DNA of 41,753 nucleotides, taken from Rhodospirillales bacterium 69-11. Lineage in GTDB: Bacteria; Pseudomonadota; Alphaproteobacteria; Acetobacterales; Acetobacteraceae. A model generated the notes under the pieces. It had not been told where the DNA came from. It did no database searches and saw only the letters and a program-made list of their open reading frames with translations. The stretch is from contig MKTV01000056.1 in assembly GCA_001898425.1 (NCBI GenBank), positions 1-41,753 of the forward strand. Reading direction: 5' to 3'. Position 1 is the stretch's first letter, and each line of letters opens with the position of its first letter. Positions 14,893 through 22,662 of this stretch are shown here, piece after piece. The translations under genes were made by a program, and so were the position numbers.

Positions 14893-15282
14893 GCGTTCCT
14901 GGGTTCCCTCCGTCGTGCCATTACCCCGATCGCCCCCTCACCCCAGCCCTCTCCCGCGAGGGGAGAGGGGGCGTTCGTGGGTTCCGCCCGTCGTGCCATC
15001 ACCCCGATCGCCCCCTCACCCCAGCCCTCTCCCGCGAGGGGAGAGGGGGCGTTCGTGGGTTCCGCCCGTCGTGTCATCGCCCCGGTCGCCCCCTCACCCC
15101 CACCCTCTCCCGCGAGGGGAGAGGGGGCGTTCCTGGGTTCCGCCCGTCGTGCCATCGCCCCGGTCGCCCCCTCACCCCCACCCTCTCCCGCGAGGGGAGA
15201 GGGGGTGTTCTTGGGATTCCCCCAACGTGCCATCGCCGCGATCGCCTCCTGGTTCCAGCCCTTTCCCGTGGGGGGAGAGGGG
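14893..15282. repeat. Five tandem 78-bp palindromic repeat units
   Basis: Units start at 14893, 14971, 15049, 15127 and 15205 with an exact 78-bp period; the last is degenerate and a partial unit precedes at about 14865. Each carries a hairpin with CCCTCTCCC paired to GGGAGAGGG around a short GCGAG loop, plus a GTTCCGCCCGTCGTGCCATC-like linker. Because 78 is divisible by three the plus strand stays open and gives a spurious repeated peptide (PSPQPSPARGEG). The array fills the 448-base gap between binding protein and ATPase of the same operon. Confidence 0.93.
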
Positions 15283-15290
15283 GGCGCGGC

Positions 15291-16115
15291 ATGCTGAGCA
15301 TTGAACGGGTCGGGCGGCGCTTTCCTGGCGGGACGGAGGCGCTGCGCGACGTCTCGCTGAACCTCTCATCCGGCGATTTCGTCGCGCTGCTCGGCCCGAG
15401 CGGGTGCGGCAAGTCGACGCTGCTGCGCCTGATCGCCGGCCTCGACCAACCCGATTCAGGCCGGCTGGTGTGGGATGAGGGCCACGAGCCCACGCCCGGC
15501 GAGATCGGCTTCGTCTTCCAGGATGCGACGCTGCTTCCCTGGGCGACGGCGGAGGAGAACGTCTACCTGCCGCTCCGCCTGCGCGGCGTCTCCCGCGCGG
15601 AGGCGGCGCCACGGCTCCGGGACGCGCTCGCCCGCGTCGGCCTGGAGCAGTTCGCCAAAGCGCGCCCGCGCCAGCTTTCAGGCGGCATGCGCATGCGCGT
15701 TTCCATCGCGCGCGCCCTGGTGACCCGGCCGCGGATCCTGCTGATGGACGAGCCGTTCGCGGCGCTCGACGAGTTCACGCGTCACAAGCTCCAGGCGGAC
15801 CTGCTGGCGCTGTGGGAGGCGATCGGCTGCACCGTCGTCTTCGTGACGCACTCGATCTACGAGGCGGCGTATCTCGCCCGCCGGATCGTGCTGATGACGC
15901 CGCGTCCCGGCCGGATCGCGTCGGAACGCGTCTCCCCGCTGCCGCACGGCCATTCCCGGCTCGACCCCGCCTACGCCACCCTCGTCGCCGAGATCACCGC
16001 CGCGATGGAGCAGGCACTCGGCCCGGCCGACGAGCCGCGCGGACCCCAGGACCAAGCGGGCGCCGCCGGCCACGTCCGGGACGTCCGATCATGCGGCGGG
16101 GAGGGGCCGGCATGA
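15291..16115 (+). CDS. ABC transporter ATP-binding protein (274 aa)
   Basis: This is the nucleotide-binding subunit of a nitrate/sulfonate/taurine-type importer. It has Walker A GPSGCGKST at residues 35-43, a Q-loop in FVFQDATLLPW, the signature LSGGMRMRVSIARAL, Walker B ILLMDEPFAALDE, and the switch His in VTHSIYEA. Length is normal, with a short unstructured tail after about residue 240. Its stop overlaps the start of the permease gene (ATGA), so the two are coupled. With the upstream binding protein and downstream permease it forms a complete importer. Confidence 0.94.
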   Translation: MLSIERVGRRFPGGTEALRDVSLNLSSGDFVALLGPSGCGKSTLLRLIAGLDQPDSGRLVWDEGHEPTPGEIGFVFQDATLLPWATAEENVYLPLRLRGVSRAEAAPRLRDALARVGLEQFAKARPRQLSGGMRMRVSIARALVTRPRILLMDEPFAALDEFTRHKLQADLLALWEAIGCTVVFVTHSIYEAAYLARRIVLMTPRPGRIASERVSPLPHGHSRLDPAYATLVAEITAAMEQALGPADEPRGPQDQAGAAGHVRDVRSCGGEGPA

Positions 16116-16888
16116 GGCGCGAACCGCTGGCGCTGCGCGCCGCTCCGCTGCTGTTCGGCCTCCTGGCGCTCGTGCTCTGGGAGGGCGCGGTCCGCATCTT
16201 CGACGTGCCCGTCTACCTCGTGCCCGGCCCGATCGCGATCGTCGGCGCCTTCCTCGCCGATCCCGGCGGGCTGCTGCTCTCGCTCGCCTCCACCTTGCTG
16301 GTCACCTTCGTCGCCCTGGCGGTCGCGGCCGTGCTGGGGGCGGCGCTCGCCATCGCAATGGCGACGAGCCGGCTCGCCCAGGCGGCGATCCAGCCCTGGG
16401 CGGTCGTGCTGCAGGTCACGCCGATCGTCGCGATCGCGCCGCTGATCATCGTCTGGGTGGGCGACCCGTTCACCTCTCTCGTGGTGTGCGCCACGATCGT
16501 CGCGTTCTTCCCGGTCTTCGCCAACACCGCGAGCGGCCTGGCCGCCGCGGCGCCGGAACTCGCGGATCTGTTCCGTCTGTACGGCGCCGGGCGCTGGCGC
16601 ACCATGACCTTGCTGCGCCTGCCTGCGGCGCTGCCCCATTTCCTCACCGGGCTGCGCATCTCCGGCGGGCTCGCGCTGGTGGGGGCGGTGGTGGCCGAGT
16701 TCGTGGCGGGCTCCGGCGGGTTCGCGTCCGGCCTCGCCTACCGCATTCTCGAGGCGGGATACCGGCTGGAGATCGCGCGGATGTTCGCCGCGCTCGTGCT
16801 GCTTTCACTTGCGGGGATCGCGATCAATGCGGGGCTGGGATGGATCGGCCGGCTCCTGCTGCGCCGCCGGGGCGACAGCGCCGCGTAG
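16112..16888 (+). CDS. ABC transporter permease (258 aa)
   Basis: This is an inner-membrane subunit of the same importer, BPD_transp_1 type. About six hydrophobic segments are visible, the first near residues 10-28. The coupling loop resembling the EAA motif is ELADLFRLYGAGRWRTMTLL, followed by LPAALPHFLTGLRIS. The N-terminus MRREPLALR is basic, as expected on the cytoplasmic side. The start is fixed by the ATGA overlap with the ATPase gene. It is the last gene of the operon. Confidence 0.93.
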   Translation: MRREPLALRAAPLLFGLLALVLWEGAVRIFDVPVYLVPGPIAIVGAFLADPGGLLLSLASTLLVTFVALAVAAVLGAALAIAMATSRLAQAAIQPWAVVLQVTPIVAIAPLIIVWVGDPFTSLVVCATIVAFFPVFANTASGLAAAAPELADLFRLYGAGRWRTMTLLRLPAALPHFLTGLRISGGLALVGAVVAEFVAGSGGFASGLAYRILEAGYRLEIARMFAALVLLSLAGIAINAGLGWIGRLLLRRRGDSAA

Positions 16889-16960
16889 ACGGCGTCCGAA
16901 GAGGTTGCGGGCGGGGAGCGGGGCGTGGCGGCCGGCCCTTGCGCGGCCTATCTTGCGGCG

Positions 16961-17677
16961 ATGCGGCCGCTTCCGCCCATCCTGTTCCAGGACCAACGCT
17001 TCGTCGTGCTCGACAAGCCGGCCGGACTGCCGGTGCATGCCGGCCCGCGCGGCGGCGCCTCCGTCGAGGACTGGTTCCCGCTGCTGTCGCGGCGCAAGGA
17101 TGGGCCCTGGCTCGCGCACCGGCTGGATGCGGATACGGCCGGGTGCCTCGTGGTCGCGCTCCGCCGCGCCGCCCTGATCGCGGCACAGCAGGAATTCGCG
17201 GCGGGACGTGCGGGCAAGACGTATTGGGCCGTCGTCCGCGGCATCCCATCCGACGCGACCGGCCGCATCGCCGCCCCGCTGCGCCGCGTCACGACGCAAG
17301 CGGGCTGGCACATGGAGGTGCATCCCGCCGGGCAACCCGCCGTTACGGACTGGCAGGTGCGCGGGATGGGGGACGGGATGGCTTGGCTGGAATTGCATCC
17401 GCAAAGCGGGCGGACGCATCAGATCCGCGTCCATTGCGCGGCCCTCGGCTGGCCGATCGTCGGAGATCCGATCTATGGCGGTGGTCCCGGCAGGCTCCAC
17501 CTGCTCGCGCGGGCCATCCGGTTGCGCCTCGACCCGCCGGTTGCCGCCATCGCGCCGCCGCCCGCCCACATGCAGGCGGCGCTGCGTCGGTGCGGGTGGC
17601 GGGATGCGCTCGTGCAGGACGAGGCCGCAGCGGTATCCCATCCGGCCGGTCCCGGCATCGCGCAGGATGACCGATGA
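16961..17677 (+). CDS. RluA-family RNA pseudouridine synthase (238 aa)
   Basis: The enzyme converts uridine to pseudouridine in rRNA or tRNA. The catalytic motif HRLDADTAG is at residues 53-61, with D56 as the nucleophile. VVLDKPAGLPVHAG near the N-terminus and LHPQSGRTHQIRVHCAALG near the middle are family hallmarks. There is no S4 domain. The ATG at 16961 is chosen because the conserved part begins there; a GTG at 16925 is possible. The target site cannot be told from sequence. Its stop overlaps the next start (ATGA). Confidence 0.88.
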   Translation: MRPLPPILFQDQRFVVLDKPAGLPVHAGPRGGASVEDWFPLLSRRKDGPWLAHRLDADTAGCLVVALRRAALIAAQQEFAAGRAGKTYWAVVRGIPSDATGRIAAPLRRVTTQAGWHMEVHPAGQPAVTDWQVRGMGDGMAWLELHPQSGRTHQIRVHCAALGWPIVGDPIYGGGPGRLHLLARAIRLRLDPPVAAIAPPPAHMQAALRRCGWRDALVQDEAAAVSHPAGPGIAQDDR

Positions 17678-19098
17678 CGGCCCGAGGCTCCATCGAGCAC
17701 GTCGTCGTCCTGATGCTCGAGAACCGCTCCTTCGATTCCATGCTGGGCATGCTCCGTCCGAAGAGCGACGCCTATCGCGGGCTCGACGGCAGCGAGAGCA
17801 ATGTCTGGCATCGAGCGGATGGCAGCACCGAACGGATCGCGGTCTGGACATCTCCCGACCTGACGCGGGACGCGGCGCGCGTTCCCGACCCCGATCCCGG
17901 CGAGCAGTTCCACGACATCGAGATGCAGATCCGCGGGCTCGCGGAAGATGGCTCCCTGGGTCCGCTGCCGGGAACGATGGGCGGGTTCGTCGACGACTAC
18001 ATGCGCCAGAAGGCGGACGCGCCGCGGGATCCGGCGGCGGTGATGCACGCCTTCACCCCGGACCAGGTGCCGGTGATCAGCACGCTCGCACGCGCCTTCG
18101 GGGCCTCCGACGCATGGCATGCCGCGGCCCCGACGCAGACCTGGCCCAACCGGTTCTTCACTCATGCGGGCACGGCGGACGGCTGGGTGAACAACAACCC
18201 GACGCATTTTCCCTACGAGATGCCCACCGTGTTCTCCCGCCTGGAGACGGTGGGTCGGAGCTGGCGTGTCTACTTCCACGACGTTCCGCAGGCGATCGCG
18301 CTGTCGGACCTGTGGAGTGACGCATTCCGAGCGTTTCGGCCCATCGAGGCGTTCTTCGAGGATGCGCGGAAGGGGGCGCTTCCGAACTACAGTTTCCTGG
18401 AGCCGCGGTATTTCGTGGACCCGTTCGGGGGCGTGCCGCCGAACGACCAGCACCCGCCGCACGACGTGCGCCACGGGGAGATGCTGATCGCGCAGGTCTA
18501 CAACGCGCTTCGGGCCGGGCCGGGATGGCGCAACACGCTGTTCGTCCTGACATATGACGAGCATGGCGGCTGCTACGACCACGTCGTCCCGCCCGCGGCC
18601 ACGCCGCCGGACGACCGCAGGCCGGACGGGTTCGCCTTCGACCGGTTCGGGGTCCGCGTGCCCACGGTGATCGTCTCGCCCCGGATCCCGGCCGGCAGCA
18701 TCCTGCGTGCGCCGGGCGCAATGCCGTTCGATCATACCTCCATCATCGCCACCCTGCGCGCCCTGTGGGGGTTCGCACCGCTCACCGCGCGCGATGCCGC
18801 CGCGCCGCACCTCTTGGACCTGCTGACGGGCGACGGGTCGAATGACGGGCCCGATCGGATCGAGCCTCCGCCGCTTCCGTCGTTCGGCCCCGAGGTGGCC
18901 CATGCCGCGGCGCAGATGCCCAACGACATGCAGGCGGCCCTCGCCACGGCGGCGCTGAACCTGCCGACGATCGGTGCCGATCTCGCGGCGCATGCGGTCA
19001 AGCTCGCCTCGGCCGTGGACGTTCCGGCGGTGCTGGGGACGGTGGGCGATGCGGTGAAGGAGGCGACGGCGCGTCTCAGCGGCTTTCTGGGGCATTGA
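17674..19098 (+). CDS. Phospholipase C / acid phosphatase-type phosphoesterase (474 aa)
   Basis: The protein belongs to the bacterial phosphoesterase (PLC/AcpA) family of the alkaline phosphatase superfamily. Family motifs are VVLMLENRSFDSMLG at residues 11-25, an N-H-rich centre (NNNPTHFPY), TYDEHGGCYDHVVPP and FDHTSIIATLRALWG. Most relatives are exported, but there is no signal peptide here, so it may act in the cytoplasm or the real start may differ; the ATGA overlap with the pseudouridine synthase gene supports this start. The last 90 or so residues are alanine-rich and less conserved. The substrate (phospholipid or phosphomonoester) is not determinable. Confidence 0.88.
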   Translation: MTARGSIEHVVVLMLENRSFDSMLGMLRPKSDAYRGLDGSESNVWHRADGSTERIAVWTSPDLTRDAARVPDPDPGEQFHDIEMQIRGLAEDGSLGPLPGTMGGFVDDYMRQKADAPRDPAAVMHAFTPDQVPVISTLARAFGASDAWHAAAPTQTWPNRFFTHAGTADGWVNNNPTHFPYEMPTVFSRLETVGRSWRVYFHDVPQAIALSDLWSDAFRAFRPIEAFFEDARKGALPNYSFLEPRYFVDPFGGVPPNDQHPPHDVRHGEMLIAQVYNALRAGPGWRNTLFVLTYDEHGGCYDHVVPPAATPPDDRRPDGFAFDRFGVRVPTVIVSPRIPAGSILRAPGAMPFDHTSIIATLRALWGFAPLTARDAAAPHLLDLLTGDGSNDGPDRIEPPPLPSFGPEVAHAAAQMPNDMQAALATAALNLPTIGADLAAHAVKLASAVDVPAVLGTVGDAVKEATARLSGFLGH

Positions 19099-19276
19099 GC
19101 GCGGCGGCGCGTGATGTGGCCGCTGCACGATCGAAAAATTTCATCAACCCCCGAACTTCAATTCACTTGATGATTGGCCTAACGTGCCACGGTTGGGGAA
19201 ACCTGGGTCTGGACGCGCCAGACCGCGCGGTCGGCCCACCGGTCAACCATCGTCAGAGAAGCTGAAAGGATTAGCC

Positions 19277-19696
19277 ATGGCGGCGCTCAAAGGAAGCAAG
19301 ACCGAGGACAACCTGAAGGCCGCATTCGCCGGCGAGTCGCAGGCGAACCGGCGCTACCTGTATTTCGCCCAGAAGGCGGACGTCGAGGGCTACAACGACG
19401 TGGCTGCCGTGTTCCGCTCCACCGCGGAAGGCGAGACCGGCCACGCGCACGGCCATCTCGAGTTCCTGGAAGCGGTGGGTGATCCGGCCACCGGCCTGCC
19501 GATCGGCAGCACCAACAACAACCTGGCCGCGGCCGTTGCCGGTGAGACGCACGAATACACCGATATGTATCCGGGCATGGCGCGCACGGCGCGCGAAGAA
19601 GGCTTCGAGGAAATCGCCGACTGGTTCGAGACGCTGGCGAAAGCCGAACGCTCGCATGCCGGCCGGTTCCAGAAGGCCCTGAACGAGCTCGCCTGA
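19277..19696 (+). CDS. Rubrerythrin-family diiron protein lacking rubredoxin domain (139 aa)
   Basis: This ferritin-like four-helix protein probably reduces peroxide. Diiron ligands are evident: E20 ([10 protein letters not shown]), E53/H56 (EGETGH), E90 (AGETHEY) and E124/H127 (AERSH). The C-terminal rubredoxin domain of full rubrerythrins is absent, so electrons must come from a partner. The start is chosen at 19277 because AAGGAT precedes it and the conserved domain begins there. The upstream gap 19099-19276 is unusually AT-rich for this DNA around 19133-19175, which suits a promoter. The next two genes (Fe-S protein, DUF3501) commonly accompany it. Confidence 0.93.
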   Translation: MAALKGSKTEDNLKAAFAGESQANRRYLYFAQKADVEGYNDVAAVFRSTAEGETGHAHGHLEFLEAVGDPATGLPIGSTNNNLAAAVAGETHEYTDMYPGMARTAREEGFEEIADWFETLAKAERSHAGRFQKALNELA

Positions 19697-19705
19697 TCTT
19701 TCGGC

Positions 19706-19731
19706 GTCCCCTCTCCGCCCGGGGAGGGGAC
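19706..19731 (+). terminator. Hairpin between rubrerythrin and Fe-S protein genes
   Basis: A perfect 8-bp stem, GTCCCCTC paired with GAGGGGAC around a 10-base loop, follows the rubrerythrin stop by nine bases. There is no T tract, so it is not a clear intrinsic terminator; it could protect the 3' end or attenuate read-through into the next gene. Confidence 0.45.
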
Positions 19732-19757
19732 GATCATTCCTGGAGCAGCAGATCCTC

Positions 19758-21095
19758 ATGAGAGAAGGCAGCCTGGAGGCGCCGACACGGCATCCGATCG
19801 CGTGGCAGGACCCGTCCTTCGTCGATCCGACCGAGATCGAGCGGGAGCTGCGCCGGGTGTTCGACATCTGTCACGGCTGCCGGCGCTGCTTCAACCTGTG
19901 CGACAGCTTCCCGCGCCTGTTCGACCTGGTCGACGAATCGCCGACCCAGGAACTCGACGGCGTGGACAGCAAGGACTTCAAGTCCGTCGTGGATGCCTGC
20001 ACGCTCTGCGACATGTGCTTCATGACGAAGTGCCCGTATGTCCCGCCGCACGAATTCGACCTCGACTTCCCGCATCTGATGCTGCGCTACCGCGCGATGG
20101 AGGCGGCGCAGGACAAGCTCGCCTTCGCGGACAAGCAACTCGCGGCGACCGACCGCAACGGCAAGCTCGCGACGATGGTGGCCCCGCTCGCCAACTGGGC
20201 GACGCGGCGCGACAACACGACGGTGGGGCCGGTGCTGCGCCGGCAGGCGGCACTGCATCCCGAGGCGGAGCTGCCCACCTACGCGAGCCAGACGCTGGTC
20301 AACCGCGCGGCCGAGACGCCGGTGCTGAACCGGGAGGCTCCGGGCTTCGGGCGCAAGGCGGTGATCTACGCGACGTGTTTCGGCAACTTCAACCAGCCGG
20401 AGGTCGGGCTCGCGACGCGCGCGGTGCTGGCGCGGAACGGGGTGGAGACCGAGGTCGCGTACCCCGGCTGTTGCGGCATGCCGCTGCTGGAGCAGGGGCG
20501 GCTCGCGGACGTGGCCGGCCAGGCACGCACCGTCGCGCAGGGCCTGAAGGACTGGATCGCCAAGGGCTACGACGTGATCGCGCTCGTGCCGTCCTGCGCG
20601 CTGATGCTGAAATTCGAGTGGCCGCTGATCCTTCCTGACGATCCTGACGTCGCCGCGCTGTCCAAGGCGACCTACGACGTGAGCGAGTACGTGGTGGACA
20701 TCGCCCGCAAGGAGGGGCTGGCCCCCGGCCTGTCCGTGGCCGAGGGGCCGATGACGGTCCACATGGCCTGCCATGCGCGGGCGCAGAACATGGGGCAGAA
20801 AGCCGCCGAGATGCTGCGCCTGCTGCCCGAGGCGCAGGTGAAGGTGATCGAGCGCTGCTCCGGCCATGGCGGCTCCTGGGGCTTCAAGCAGGAGCATTTT
20901 CCGACGGCGCTGAAGGTGGGCCGGCCGGTGGCACGCCAGGCGCGCGACGCCGGGGCCGGGTTCGTCACCTCCGAATGCCCGTTGGCCGGCGTGCATATCG
21001 CGCAAGGCATCGAAAAGCTGGGCAGCGACGCGCCCGTCCCCACCTTGGTCACGCACCCCATCCAGTTGTTCGCGCGGGCCTACGGGCTCGCCTGA
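19758..21095 (+). CDS. Heterodisulfide reductase-like Fe-S oxidoreductase, GlpC-type (445 aa)
   Basis: Two 4Fe-4S ferredoxin motifs lie near the N-terminus: C38, C41, C44, C48 and C81, C84, C87, C92. The C-terminal half holds cysteine-rich repeats of the HdrB/GlpC type: ATCFGNFN with YPGCCGMPLLEQG, then ALVPSCALM, HMACHARAQ and RCSGHGGSWG; the second CCG is replaced by CSGHGG. It probably passes electrons to the rubrerythrin encoded just upstream, but no partner is proven. It is followed after 14 bases by DUF3501; the three genes form a recurrent cluster in alphaproteobacteria. There is no membrane segment. Confidence 0.9.
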   Translation: MREGSLEAPTRHPIAWQDPSFVDPTEIERELRRVFDICHGCRRCFNLCDSFPRLFDLVDESPTQELDGVDSKDFKSVVDACTLCDMCFMTKCPYVPPHEFDLDFPHLMLRYRAMEAAQDKLAFADKQLAATDRNGKLATMVAPLANWATRRDNTTVGPVLRRQAALHPEAELPTYASQTLVNRAAETPVLNREAPGFGRKAVIYATCFGNFNQPEVGLATRAVLARNGVETEVAYPGCCGMPLLEQGRLADVAGQARTVAQGLKDWIAKGYDVIALVPSCALMLKFEWPLILPDDPDVAALSKATYDVSEYVVDIARKEGLAPGLSVAEGPMTVHMACHARAQNMGQKAAEMLRLLPEAQVKVIERCSGHGGSWGFKQEHFPTALKVGRPVARQARDAGAGFVTSECPLAGVHIAQGIEKLGSDAPVPTLVTHPIQLFARAYGLA

Positions 21096-21109
21096 ACGGA
21101 GGCAATCCC

Positions 21110-21700
21110 ATGCCGAACAAGCACGCCCTTGCGCCGTCCGACATCCTGCCGATGGCGGAGTATACCAAGGTCCGCGCCGACTCCCGCCGCCGCATCGCCG
21201 CCCGCAAGCGCAACCGGCGGGTGGAGGTGGGGCCGCACATCACCTTCTACTTCGAGAATTGGGAGACGATGTGGCTCCAGGTTCAGGAGATGATCCACAT
21301 CGAGAAGGGCGGTGCGGAGCAGATGGAGGGCGAGCTCGAGGCCTATAATCCGCTGATCCCGAACGGGGAGGAGCTGGTCGCGACCTTCATGATCGAGATC
21401 GACGACCCGATCCGCCGCAAGCGCGTCCTGGGCAGCCTGGGCGCGATCGAGGAGCACGTCTTCCTCCGCGTCGGTGGCGAGACGATCCGCGGCGTGCCGG
21501 AGGCCGACCAGGACCGCACGACGGCCGAGGGCAAGGCGTCCTCGGTGCAGTTCGTGCATCTGCCCTTCACCATGGCGCAGATTGCCGCCTTCTCCCATCC
21601 CGGCACTGAGGTCGTGCTGGGCTTCGACCACCCCGCCTACGGCCACATGGCGAGCGTACAGATGGCCGTCCGCGAGGAGCTCGCGAAGGACTTCGGCTGA
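21110..21700 (+). CDS. DUF3501 family protein (196 aa)
   Basis: The sequence shows the DUF3501 pattern: LAPSDILPMAEYTKVRAD at the start, VGPHITFYFENWETMWLQVQEM, then LEAYNPLIPNGEELVATFMIEIDD and EHVFLRVGG. It is soluble and has no cysteine cluster. GGAGG precedes the ATG by a normal distance. The function is unknown, but constant association with rubrerythrin and the Fe-S oxidoreductase suggests a role in peroxide handling or in assembling that electron-transfer module. No anomaly. Confidence 0.92.
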   Translation: MPNKHALAPSDILPMAEYTKVRADSRRRIAARKRNRRVEVGPHITFYFENWETMWLQVQEMIHIEKGGAEQMEGELEAYNPLIPNGEELVATFMIEIDDPIRRKRVLGSLGAIEEHVFLRVGGETIRGVPEADQDRTTAEGKASSVQFVHLPFTMAQIAAFSHPGTEVVLGFDHPAYGHMASVQMAVREELAKDFG

Positions 21701-21861
21701 CGGAGTTGCCGCACGCTCCCGGTTCAGGCCCGGCGCAGGACCTCGGCTGAGGCCCGGCGCAGGATCTCGGCTAATGACGGGCGCAGGACCTCGGCCTCCG
21801 CCGCCGCAGGCGGCCTGAAATCGGTTCCCCGCCGCCCCCGTCCATTCACGGCACGGTCCGT

Positions 21862-21969
21862 CTCCCGTGGCCCTCGTTCTTCCTCCGTGGTTTCAAGATC
21901 CCGTCGCGATCACCGCGGAGACGTCGAGGTCACCACGGAGGACCTGGGGGCCACGGAGGGCCACGGGAG
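21862..21969. repeat. Palindromic repeat with nested arms (CCACGGAGG family)
   Basis: The outer 14-bp arms CTCCCGTGGCCCTC (21862-21875) and GAGGGCCACGGGAG (21956-21969) are perfectly complementary. The inner 10-bp arms TCCTCCGTGG (21881-21890) and CCACGGAGGA (21933-21942) are also perfect. This is a third palindrome type in the window, different from the GTCATGGCCGG and CCCTCTCCC types. Confidence 0.85.
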
Positions 21970-22021
21970 GGTTTCGGTTCGCTTCCCCGCAGCTATCCCC
22001 GTCGCGAGGTGACTTGCGGGA

Positions 22022-22039
22022 ATCAGACCGACCGGTCAT
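22022..22039. promoter_or_regulatory. Predicted TetR operator 1, ATCAGACCGACCGGTCAT
   Basis: This 18-bp site with dyad symmetry (GACC-N4-GGTC) lies just upstream of the tetR start at 22049. The identical sequence recurs in inverse orientation at 22699-22716, inside the start of the MATE gene. The GACC-N4-GGTC shape resembles operators known for NemR-type TetR proteins. Exact duplication around a regulator/pump pair strongly suggests that this is the regulator's own site. Confidence 0.75.
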
Positions 22040-22048
22040 ATTGGACAG

Positions 22049-22648
22049 ATGCGAAGGCAGGACATGCGCCAGCATCTGATCGCCACCGGCCTGCGGGTGC
22101 TGCACGGCCAAGGGTTCAACGGCTGCGGCGTGCAGGAGATCACGGACGCCGCGCAGGTCCCCAAGGGCTCGTTCTACAATCATTTCGACAGCAAGGAGCA
22201 GTTCGGCGCCGAGGTGCTGGGCCGCTACTGGGAAGAGCGGCTTACCCGCGCCCAAGGCGTGCTGAGCGACGAGACGCGGCCACCGCTCGAGCGGCTCAGG
22301 GCCTATTTCGACGCGAAGACCGGGATCGAGGCGCCGCGTGCGGCAGCTCCCTCGAAGTCCTTCGCGCGGGGCTGCATGATCGGCAACTTCGCCGCCGAAC
22401 TCGCCGGCCAGTCGCGGCTGGTGCGCGATCGGCTCGATCTCGTCTATGCCGGCTGGACGCGGCTGCTCGCCGCCTGCATCCGTGACGCCCAGCGGGACGG
22501 CTCGCTCCAGGGTGACGACGACCCCGAGACCCTGGCCGCCTTCCTGATCGACGCGTTCGAGGGCGCCGTCCTCCGCAGCAAGGTCGACCAGGACGCGACC
22601 GCGCTGCATCGCTTCCACCGCATCGTCTTCACCCGGCTGCTGGTCTGA
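22049..22648 (+). CDS. TetR/AcrR-family repressor (199 aa)
   Basis: The N-terminal HTH spans about residues 5-50: MRQHLIATGLRVLHGQGFNG, then VQEITDAAQVPKGSFYNHFDSKEQ, the classic TetR recognition helix. The C-terminal ligand-binding domain contains SFARGCMIGNFAAELAGQS, a segment with Cys found in the NemR/YxaF-like group, so sensing of electrophiles by cysteine is possible but unproven. It precedes a MATE pump gene by 14 bases, and matching operators lie on both sides. The likely role is repression of itself and the pump until an inducer binds. Confidence 0.92.
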   Translation: MRRQDMRQHLIATGLRVLHGQGFNGCGVQEITDAAQVPKGSFYNHFDSKEQFGAEVLGRYWEERLTRAQGVLSDETRPPLERLRAYFDAKTGIEAPRAAAPSKSFARGCMIGNFAAELAGQSRLVRDRLDLVYAGWTRLLAACIRDAQRDGSLQGDDDPETLAAFLIDAFEGAVLRSKVDQDATALHRFHRIVFTRLLV

Positions 22649-22662
22649 AGGAGCCCTCGCCG

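Larger units (their letters stand above)
21701..22048. other. Gap between DUF3501 and tetR with tandem and inverted repeats
   Basis: There is no gene in these 348 bases. Near the left end are three 24-bp tandem units (21728, 21752, 21776; core CGGCGCAGGACCTCGGC). A palindrome follows, and the tetR operator lies at the right end. The remaining sequence shows nothing recognisable. Confidence 0.8.

Noticed and set aside
14893-15282. Possible CRISPR array because of regular spacing
   Set aside because: The units are contiguous, the whole 78 bp is conserved including the would-be spacers, and no cas genes are nearby.
14839-15297. A 152-residue open frame with five near-identical 26-residue repeats
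   Set aside because: It is the translation of the 78-bp palindromic array; the unit length divisible by three keeps several frames open, and the peptide (PSPQPSPARGEG type) is a well-known artefact of such repeats.
12236-16888. A biosynthetic gene cluster formed by the SDR genes and transporter
   Set aside because: There are no synthase, ligase or tailoring genes, and the SDR operon and importer are divergent and of general metabolic type.
19706-19731. A firm intrinsic terminator after rubrerythrin
   Set aside because: The hairpin lacks a T tract, and the next genes are functionally linked, so it is listed only as a possible attenuating hairpin.
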